This document shows, piece by piece, positions 15,677 to 22,416 of a stretch of 22,416 nt of DNA. The stretch covers positions 1-22,416 of the forward strand of contig JBOGIQ010000057.1 of assembly GCA_050742535.1 (NCBI GenBank), in the 5' to 3' direction. Source of the DNA: Gp6-AA40 sp050742535. GTDB lineage: Bacteria > Acidobacteriota > Vicinamibacteria > Vicinamibacterales > UBA2999. Each line of letters opens with the position of its first letter. Positions within the stretch are counted from its first letter, which is position 1. A model generated the notes under the pieces. That model had not been told where the DNA came from. It made no database searches and saw nothing but the letters and a program-made list of their open reading frames with translations. Made by a program: the position numbers and the translations under genes.

Positions 15677-16891
15677 TCAGATTATCCCGAGGCTTTGCGC
15701 CGGCGTGTAGCCCGGGAGCACGCGCGCGATTCCGTCCTTCGACAGCCCGAGGTGGCTGGTGACGATCTCGTTGAACACGTCGCGGAAGTCGGTCGTGATC
15801 GCGAGGTCGCGGCCCTCGAAGCGCTGGTCGGGTTTGAGGCCCGGCCACTTCCCGTAGACGCGGCCGCCTTTCACGGGTCCGCCGATGATCAGCATCGCGT
15901 TGCCGTGACCATGGTCGGTGCCGCGGTTGCCGTTTTCCGCGGCGGTGCGGCCGAACTCCGACATCGTCAGGATCACGGTGTCGGACATGCGTTCGCCGAG
16001 ATCAGCCGACAGCGCGGCGAGGCCGCTGGCCAGGTCGTCGAGGCGCTGCGCGATCTGCCCCTGCGTGCTGCCCTCGTTGGCGTGGTGATCCCAGTTGTTC
16101 GATTCGGCAAATGCGACCTCGAGCCCGATGTCCGCCTTGGCAACGCGGGCGATCTCCTGCAGCGCCTGCCCGAACGGCGAGCGCGGGTACTCGGCCGACG
16201 GGCGATATGGCGTGCCGATCGTCCGCAGCGTGCGCATCGCTTCGAAGGCGTCCTTCGCGGTGCCGCGGAGCAGCGGATTGTCCGCCTCTGAAAACGCGCG
16301 CTCGAAGTTCTGCCGGGAATCCATCCCGCCGCGCACTTCGAAGCTGTCCACGTTGCCAAACGTCAGCGACGGCGCCTTGCCCTGCATCGCGCGCGGCATC
16401 TGCCGCGCCACGGCGACGCCGCGCAGCGGGCTCGGATCGGCCGCCGACGTCTGCAGATAGCGATTCAGCCAGCCGTCGCGCGTGCTTTTCACGCCCGGCG
16501 TGCCGCTTTCCATGTAGTCCTGCGCGTCGAAGTGCGACCGCGTCCGATCGTGCGAGCCGCTGGCGTGCACGATGGCCAGCGACTTGTTGTCCCACAACGG
16601 CTTCAGCGCGCGCATCCGCGGGTGCAGGCCGAAGAACTCATCGAGGGCGATGGCGCCGTCCTGCCCGCCGGGCCGCGGCACGGCGATGGTCGGCCGCAGC
16701 CGGTAATACTCGGCCTCGCCGAAGGGCACGATCATGTTCAGGCCGTCCACCGCGCCGCGCTGGAAGACAGCGATCAGCAAGCGGCGCCGTCCCGTTGCCG
16801 CCTCCGCCGTGCGTGCGAGGAACGACGGCGCAAAGCCAAGCGACAGCATGGTCATCGCGCCGGACTTGAGGAAGATGCGTCGGGAAGTCAT
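15677..16891 (-). CDS. DUF1501 family exported protein with Tat signal
   Basis: 404 residues from ATG at 16891, chosen over a longer frame because AGAGG lies upstream and the N-terminus becomes a twin-arginine signal (TSRRIFLKSGAMTMLSLG, with the hydrophobic stretch and AEA cut site). The body shows DUF1501 features: AVFQRGAVDGLNMIVPFGE, FGLHPRMRALKPLWD, IVHASGSHDRTRSHFDAQDY, NNWDHHANEG and MSEFGRTAAENGNRGTDHGH. The last two are sulfatase/alkaline-phosphatase-like metal-binding motifs. The biochemical role is unknown. DUF1501 genes usually accompany DUF1800 genes, and here the DUF1800 gene ends 2 bases upstream, so both are co-translated. Folded export via Tat would suit cofactor or metal loading in the cytoplasm. 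Confidence 0.93.
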   Translation of the reverse strand: MTSRRIFLKSGAMTMLSLGFAPSFLARTAEAATGRRRLLIAVFQRGAVDGLNMIVPFGEAEYYRLRPTIAVPRPGGQDGAIALDEFFGLHPRMRALKPLWDNKSLAIVHASGSHDRTRSHFDAQDYMESGTPGVKSTRDGWLNRYLQTSAADPSPLRGVAVARQMPRAMQGKAPSLTFGNVDSFEVRGGMDSRQNFERAFSEADNPLLRGTAKDAFEAMRTLRTIGTPYRPSAEYPRSPFGQALQEIARVAKADIGLEVAFAESNNWDHHANEGSTQGQIAQRLDDLASGLAALSADLGERMSDTVILTMSEFGRTAAENGNRGTDHGHGNAMLIIGGPVKGGRVYGKWPGLKPDQRFEGRDLAITTDFRDVFNEIVTSHLGLSKDGIARVLPGYTPAQSLGII

Positions 16892-16893
16892 GG

Positions 16894-18324
<1,431 letters not shown>

Positions 18325-18389
18325 TTCAGTCCTCCCGAAACGGGCCAGGTTGCCACTAACAAGCTTAGACGGGATGGACCGCGCCGGGG

Positions 18390-18420
18390 GATATATCAGG
18401 TTGTGAAGAAACTATGTCAA
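18390..18420 (-). promoter_or_regulatory. Candidate sigma-70-type promoter for the DUF1800-DUF1501 pair
   Basis: On the minus strand a consensus -35 TTGACA (18420-18415) is followed by AT-rich GATATATC; GATATA gives a 17-base spacer and TATATC a 19-base spacer. It stands out against GC-rich surroundings and lies about 70 bases before the TTG start. The -35 box overlaps the glgP stop codon. The -10 match is only partial. Confidence 0.5.
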
Positions 18421-20549
18421 CGGGCCACCGGTTCGCCCCGCAGGGCCGGCAGATACATATTCCGGACGTATTCCTTGACCATCCGCCGGGCGCTGAAGCG
18501 GGGGAGGACGGTGCGGATGGAATGTTTGACGATCTGCAGCCACTGCCGCGGAATTCCACTCGTGTCGCGGGCGTAAAAGGCCGGGACGAGCTGGTTCTCG
18601 AGCAGGTCGTAAATCGCCTGGGCGTCGGCCCAGTCCTGGGCGCCGTGGTCGTTCGGGTCGGCCTTCCCCTCGATCAGCCAGCCGTTGTTGCCGGCAAATC
18701 CCTCGGCCCACCAGCCGTCACCAATGGACATGTGTGGCGTGCCGTTGATGGCCGCTTTCATCCCGCTGGTGCCGCTTGCCTCGAGCGGTTTGCGCGGGTT
18801 GTTCATCCAGACGTCGCAACCCTGCACCAGGAAGTGCGCGACATGGAGGTCGTAGTCGTCCACGAAGCCGATGCGGCCGCCGAACTTCGGATCGAGTGCG
18901 CGACGGTAAATCTGCTGCAGGTGATGCTTGCCGACATCGTCGGCGGGGTGTGCCTTGCCGGCGAAGACGAGCTGCACGGCACGGCCCGGCGCCGTCAGGA
19001 TCCGCGCCAGGCGATCGGGGTCGAGGAACACCAGCTCGGGACGCTTGTAGCCGGTGAACCGCCGCGCGAAGCCGACCGTCAGCGTGTTGGTGTCGAACAT
19101 CGTCCCGGCGGCGGCGATGCGCGGCGCCGGAATCCCTTCAGTCATCCAGCGCGTGCGCACCCGCTCGCGGATGAAGTTGAACAGGAAGGCGCGCAGCGCC
19201 TGCCGCGCGCCCCACAGCTCCTCGTCCGGGATCAGCATCACGCCATCCGCGACCGCGGGATCGTCGTGGCGATCGAGCCAGTCCGCTCCCAGGTACTTCT
19301 CGAGCAGCCCGGCGATCTCCGCCGAGATCCATGTCGGCACGTGCACGCCGTTGGTAATGGAGCGCACCGGCAGGTTGTCAGGCTGCCGATCCGGCCAGAT
19401 CGGGCGCCACATCTGCTTCGTCACCTCGCCGTGCAGCTGGCTGACGCCGTTCACGGCGCCGCTGGTTCGCAACGCCAGCGCCGTCATGTTGAACATCGCA
19501 CCGCCGCCGTTGTCGTAGTGACCGAGCGCGAGGAACTTTTCGCGATAGGCGCCGAGGTCGCCCCAGGCGCCGGCGAGGTGCGTTTCCACCAGCGAGAACG
19601 GAAACGCGTCGTGGCCCGCCGCAACCGGCGTGTGCGTCGTGAACACGGTGGTGCGTCGCACTTCCTCCAGTGCGTGGTCGAAGCTCCAGCCGCTCTCGCA
19701 CAGGTCGCGTATCCGCTGCAGGACCACGAACGCGGCGTGGCCTTCGTTCAGGTGATAGACCGACGGCTGGTGGCCGATGGCCTTGAGCACGCGGACACCG
19801 CCGATGCCGAGGATGATTTCCTGCTGGACGCGCGTTTCGCGATCGCCGCCGTACAGCCGCGCCGACAGCTCGCGATCCCACGGCGCGTTTTCCTCGAGAT
19901 CGGTGTCGAGGAGGTACAGCTTGACGCGGCCGACGCGGACCCGCCACACGGCGACGAGCACGGTGCGGTTGCCGAGCGGCACCGCGGTAATCGCCGGCTT
20001 GCCCTCGGGCGTAATGGCGGGCTCGATCGCGGCCTCCTGCCAGTTCAGCTTTTCGTACATCTCCTGCTGCCAGCCGTCCGGCGACAGGCCCTGATGGAAG
20101 TAGCCCTGCGGGTACATGAACCCGACGCCGATCAGCGGCACACCGAGGTCGCTCGCTTCCTTGCAGTGATCGCCGGCCAGCGCGCCGAGGCCGCCCGCAT
20201 AGATCGGCAGCGACTGATGCAGCGCGAACTCGGCAGAGAAGTACGCGACTGATTTTCCGTGCAGCTCGGGGACCTCCGTCTCGCACCATGTCTGCTTCGC
20301 CGATCGGGCGTCGTTGAGGCGGGCGACGCTGCGGTCGTAGTTCGCCAGCCATTCGGCGTCGTTCATCGCGTTGGCGAGCCTGTCCGGCGGTACCAGCTGC
20401 AGCATCCGTACTGGGTTATGCGCGGTCTGGCGCCACAGCGGGTAATCAAGCGACCGAAAGACGCGCCGCGCGTCCGTATTCCAGCTCCACCAGAGATCGT
20501 GGGCGAGCTCTTCGAGCCGGTTGATGCGATCGGGAAGTTGGGTAGCCAT
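18417..20549 (-). CDS. glgP: Alpha-glucan (glycogen) phosphorylase
   Basis: 710 residues, GT35 family of the shorter bacterial/archaeal type with an N-terminal DUF3417-like segment (RINRLEELAHDLWWSWNTDA). It releases glucose-1-phosphate from glycogen or maltodextrins using PLP and phosphate. Seen: AYFSAEFALHQSLPIYAGGLGALAGDH (substrate-side loop), YHLNEGHAAF, TTHTPVAAGHDAF, TNGVHVPTW, GFARRFTGYKRP and PLEASGTSGMKAAINGTPHM. The PLP-binding lysine is about K598 in SGMKA. The ATG at 20549 has no obvious Shine-Dalgarno but lies 9 bases after the dehydratase stop, so coupling is likely. The stop overlaps the promoter candidate of the DUF1800 gene. Cytoplasmic. Confidence 0.96.
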   Translation of the reverse strand: MATQLPDRINRLEELAHDLWWSWNTDARRVFRSLDYPLWRQTAHNPVRMLQLVPPDRLANAMNDAEWLANYDRSVARLNDARSAKQTWCETEVPELHGKSVAYFSAEFALHQSLPIYAGGLGALAGDHCKEASDLGVPLIGVGFMYPQGYFHQGLSPDGWQQEMYEKLNWQEAAIEPAITPEGKPAITAVPLGNRTVLVAVWRVRVGRVKLYLLDTDLEENAPWDRELSARLYGGDRETRVQQEIILGIGGVRVLKAIGHQPSVYHLNEGHAAFVVLQRIRDLCESGWSFDHALEEVRRTTVFTTHTPVAAGHDAFPFSLVETHLAGAWGDLGAYREKFLALGHYDNGGGAMFNMTALALRTSGAVNGVSQLHGEVTKQMWRPIWPDRQPDNLPVRSITNGVHVPTWISAEIAGLLEKYLGADWLDRHDDPAVADGVMLIPDEELWGARQALRAFLFNFIRERVRTRWMTEGIPAPRIAAAGTMFDTNTLTVGFARRFTGYKRPELVFLDPDRLARILTAPGRAVQLVFAGKAHPADDVGKHHLQQIYRRALDPKFGGRIGFVDDYDLHVAHFLVQGCDVWMNNPRKPLEASGTSGMKAAINGTPHMSIGDGWWAEGFAGNNGWLIEGKADPNDHGAQDWADAQAIYDLLENQLVPAFYARDTSGIPRQWLQIVKHSIRTVLPRFSARRMVKEYVRNMYLPALRGEPVAR

Positions 20550-20558
20550 ATCGGGTCG

Positions 20559-21524
20559 TCAACACGCTCCTACGAGCGAAGCGAACTTCGTCAGATCTAT
20601 ATTGCCGCCCGAGACGACGGCAACGATGCGCCCCCGGACGCGCCCCGTCAGAGCGGCGGCAACGGCGCACGCGGCCGCGCCCTCGGCGATCACGTGGCAC
20701 CGCTGGGCGACGAGACGCATCGCGGCGCTCACCTCGTCGAGCGGCACGACGATCGATTCGTCGACCAGCCGTGACAGCAGCGGCCACATCGTGTCGAGCA
20801 CGGACTTGGCCCCCGCGCCGTCGACGAACGTCGGCTGCCAGCCGTCGAATCGGCTCGCCGCGCCCTTCGCCAGCGACACCGACAGCGGCGCGCCGGTCTC
20901 CGGCTCGGCGGCGACGATCCTCACATCGGGCTTGAGCGCACGAATGGCCGACGCCACGCCGCTGATCAGCCCGCCGCCGCCGACCGACGCGACGATGGCG
21001 TCCACGTCGGGCACGTCCTCGACAATCTCGAGTCCGATCGTAGCGTTTCCCGCGATGAACCGGTCGTCGTCGAACGGATGCACGAAGCGCCCGCGCATGC
21101 GCGGCGATGAGTGCGACTGCGCCGTGGCCCAGCACTCGTCGTAGGTGACCGGGACGATCGATGCGCCGAGCCGCTCGATCGCGTCGAGTTTTGCCTGGGG
21201 GGCCGTGTCCATCACCATCACGGAGCAGGAGACTCCTGCATGTCGCGCAGCGAGCGCGACGCCCTGCGCGGCGTTGCCGGCGCTCACCGTCCACACGCCG
21301 TCGCGCAGTTCTTCGCGCGTCAACTGCCGGATCGCGTTCCACGCGCCGCGGATCTTGAACGAGCCAACGGGCTGAAGCGTTTCGAGCTTGAGGAAGATCT
21401 CGGATCCGCCAAGCCGCCGGCTGACCTCGTCCGGCAGCGGCATGCGGACGAGCGGAGTGCGCACGGCAACGCCGTAGATGGAAGCCGCGGCGGATTGAAT
21501 GTCGCTGAGCGGAATCTGCCGCAT
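20559..21524 (-). CDS. PLP-dependent threonine/serine dehydratase
   Basis: 321 residues from ATG at 21524. Fold-type II PLP enzyme: PLP lysine K57 in GSFKIRG, SAGNAAQG at 81-88 for the substrate carboxylate, and the phosphate-binding loop GGGG at 182-185. FDDDRFIAGNATIGLEI matches the dehydratase/serine racemase group. There is no C-terminal ACT regulatory domain, so it resembles the catabolic type (or a serine racemase) rather than biosynthetic IlvA. The product would be 2-oxobutanoate or pyruvate plus ammonia. A longer frame reaching 21629 passes through a dispersed palindrome, whose VRLKADTT lies directly before this start; that extension is rejected. Shine-Dalgarno is weak. It is followed 9 bases later by glgP. 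Confidence 0.9.
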   Translation of the reverse strand: MRQIPLSDIQSAAASIYGVAVRTPLVRMPLPDEVSRRLGGSEIFLKLETLQPVGSFKIRGAWNAIRQLTREELRDGVWTVSAGNAAQGVALAARHAGVSCSVMVMDTAPQAKLDAIERLGASIVPVTYDECWATAQSHSSPRMRGRFVHPFDDDRFIAGNATIGLEIVEDVPDVDAIVASVGGGGLISGVASAIRALKPDVRIVAAEPETGAPLSVSLAKGAASRFDGWQPTFVDGAGAKSVLDTMWPLLSRLVDESIVVPLDEVSAAMRLVAQRCHVIAEGAAACAVAAALTGRVRGRIVAVVSGGNIDLTKFASLVGAC

Positions 21525-21533
21525 CGATGTCGT

Positions 21534-21551
21534 GTCCGCCTTCAGGCGGAC
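21534..21551. repeat. Dispersed palindrome, copy 5, in front of the dehydratase gene
   Basis: Identical over 18 bases to copies 1 and 2, and preceded by the same GTCGT flank pattern seen at copy 1. It begins 10 bases upstream of the dehydratase start codon, so it would be part of the 5' untranslated region or overlap the promoter. Confidence 0.88.
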
Positions 21552-21587
21552 CGACCCGAAGGAGACCCGCATCGTAGCAGGATCGTG

Positions 21588-21593
21588 TATGCT
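21588..21593 (+). promoter_or_regulatory. Candidate extended -10 box for the small basic protein gene
   Basis: TATGCT preceded by TG one base upstream-type context (TGTATGCT). It lies 14 bases before the ATG at 21608, so transcription would begin only a few bases before the start codon and the mRNA would be nearly leaderless. No good -35 element is seen. Based on one weak match. Confidence 0.3.
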
Positions 21594-21607
21594 AACAACA
21601 CCATCCC

Positions 21608-21823
21608 ATGGCTCGAAACGCCAGACCAACGGCCGCTAAACGTGAACGCGAAAAGGCACTACTCGAGCGCCGCCAGCAGAAGGCTGCGCGTCGTCTGGAT
21701 GTGAAGGAAAAGAAACATCAGGCCGGACCCTCGACGACTGGCGGCGAGGATCCGGACATCGCTCACATCAAGCTCGGCCCGCAGCCGCTGGCCGACTGGC
21801 AGGTCGAAGAGCAGGAAGAGTAA
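21608..21823 (+). CDS. Small highly basic protein of unknown function
   Basis: 71 residues. Residues 1-40 are Arg/Lys/Ala/Glu-rich and predicted helical or coiled coil (MARNARPTAAKREREKALL, RRQQKAARRLDVKEKK). The tail is acidic and Gly/Pro-containing (GGEDPDIAHIKLGPQPLADW, ending EEQEE). No known domain is recognised. The basic half could bind nucleic acid or ribosome, but this is only a guess from composition. It diverges from the dehydratase gene, with no Shine-Dalgarno and a possible near-leaderless start. The stop is followed at once by a 9-bp tandem array. I regard it as a real gene because the codon use and amino-acid pattern are coherent and no larger gene overlaps it. Confidence 0.72.
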   Translation: MARNARPTAAKREREKALLERRQQKAARRLDVKEKKHQAGPSTTGGEDPDIAHIKLGPQPLADWQVEEQEE

Positions 21824-21830
21824 ATCGTTC

Positions 21831-21866
21831 GAGACGTTCGAATCGTTCGAATCGTTCGAGCCGTTC
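21831..21866. repeat. 9-bp tandem array between convergent genes
   Basis: Four consecutive units on the plus strand: GAGACGTTC, GAATCGTTC, GAATCGTTC, GAGCCGTTC, with a partial unit before (ATCGTTC). It fills the gap between the small basic gene (stop 21823) and the lectin-like gene (stop 21865) and touches the latter's stop. Confidence 0.85.
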
Positions 21867-22416
21867 AGTTCGCCGCAAAGCAGTACAACAGACCCGCACC
21901 ACCCGTAGCGACCAGCGCCGGCTGGCTGCATCCACCGGACTTGTGCGCCGCGTTCCACGAGCTGTTGCCGCCGCCCGTGCGATCGTGATGTCCCAGCCAG
22001 ACGCCCGGGCCCTGCCCGCGCGCGGTACCCTGCGGCGGATCCTGATTGCTCGTGTAGTTGCTGCAGGTCGTGTCCACTGTCTCGCTGGCGCGTGCGCGGC
22101 CGAGCGAGTCCGAGCCAGTGATGATGTCGTGCTGGTTCGGCTTGTCGCCGACGCCGGCGATCGGCATCGCGTTCTCGTCCAGCGCGTTCGTCTTGTTGAT
22201 CTGATTCCGGTCGCGCTCGATGTCGCCGTGCAGATCCGCGACGTTGTTGGCGATGAGCGCGCCGCGCGCGTTGTGCCACGGGCCGGCACCGATGCGATCG
22301 CGTGCGTTCACGGCGGGCTGTCCGCCCTGCGCGGTGGCGCTCAGGTACGCCCGCCACGTTCGTCCCTGCGGCGTGGGAATGTTTGCCGCCTTGGCGCGTT
22401 CTGCACAGTAGGCGTC
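21865..22416 (-). CDS. Secreted lectin-like protein, C-terminal 183 residues (cut by window edge)
   Basis: The minus-strand frame stays open to base 22416, so the gene starts beyond the window; the GTG at 22311 is internal. Visible features: DAYCAERAKAANIPTPQGRT, TWRAYLSATAQ, NARDRIGAGPWHNARGALIA, NNVADLHGD, ITGSDSLGRA, DTTCSNYTSN, GHHDR, NSSWNAAHKSGGCSQPALVA and GGAGLLYCFAAN at the end. Conserved Trp, Cys and Gly positions match the C-type-lectin/endostatin-like fold seen in DUF1554-type secreted proteins. Cysteines at CAER, CSN, GGC and YCF would form disulfides outside the cytoplasm. The ligand is unknown. The signal peptide would lie upstream, outside this window. Confidence 0.75.
   Translation of the reverse strand, partial: DAYCAERAKAANIPTPQGRTWRAYLSATAQGGQPAVNARDRIGAGPWHNARGALIANNVADLHGDIERDRNQINKTNALDENAMPIAGVGDKPNQHDIITGSDSLGRARASETVDTTCSNYTSNQDPPQGTARGQGPGVWLGHHDRTGGGNSSWNAAHKSGGCSQPALVATGGAGLLYCFAAN

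Noticed and set aside
18414..20252. A 612-codon open frame on the plus strand opposite glgP
   Set aside because: It is the antisense of the real glgP, has no domain motifs and is rich in Arg/Ala/Val/His, as expected for a high-GC shadow frame.
21525..21629. N-terminal extension of the dehydratase through VRLKADTT
   Set aside because: The extension is repeat-derived and does not match fold-type II PLP enzymes; the ATG at 21524 gives the usual N-terminus.

Overview
This is a gene-dense, GC-rich bacterial chromosome segment made mostly of housekeeping genes. I infer Acidobacteriota, probably a Vicinamibacteria-type lineage. The reasons are a dispersed palindrome that reads VRLKADTT when it falls in frame (a peptide I associate from memory with predicted proteins of that group), a paired DUF1800/DUF1501 locus, and frequent TTG/GTG starts with weak Shine-Dalgarno sites. 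The taxonomic call has not been checked against any database.

Layout. Positions 1-4797 (minus strand) hold the classic translation/transcription operon rimP-nusA-infB-rbfA, with rbfA cut by the window edge. An intrinsic terminator lies about 90 bp upstream of rimP, so it either ends rimO or acts as an attenuator in the rimP leader. Position 4966-6393 (minus) is rimO, diverging from asnS at 6427-7836 (plus). Positions 7859-12970 (minus) run htrA, a CYTH-domain protein, a MurU-like nucleotidyltransferase, an AmgK-like sugar kinase and a TIM-barrel sugar isomerase/epimerase. The last four are tightly packed and look like a cell-wall amino-sugar salvage operon. Position 13043-14224 (minus) is an M24 Xaa-Pro peptidase. 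A small DUF4870-like membrane protein (plus) faces a small secreted protein (minus), and a zinc-ribbon protein of unknown function follows. Positions 15677-18324 hold the DUF1800-DUF1501 pair of exported proteins. Positions 18417-21524 hold glycogen phosphorylase and a PLP-dependent threonine/serine dehydratase. The right end has a 71-residue basic protein (plus) and the C-terminal part of a secreted lectin-like protein (minus, cut by the edge).

What stands out is not a gene but the repeat landscape. Five copies of an 18-20 bp palindrome, G-rich heptamer arrays, 9-bp arrays and one 15-bp triplication sit at gene ends, and some have been absorbed into genes. One palindrome is translated inside NusA, two supply the stop codons of rimO and the CYTH gene, and an inverted heptamer array is translated as a roughly 40-residue insertion inside RimO. 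Two larger palindromes cover the paired stop codons of asnS/isomerase and the ribosome binding site and start of the CYTH gene.

No tRNA, rRNA, CRISPR array, insertion sequence, prophage or defence gene was recognised. No gene-free stretch exceeds about 170 bases; the largest, 4798-4965, holds the terminator and repeats described. I see no wholly new multi-gene system here; the repeats are the most unusual content.
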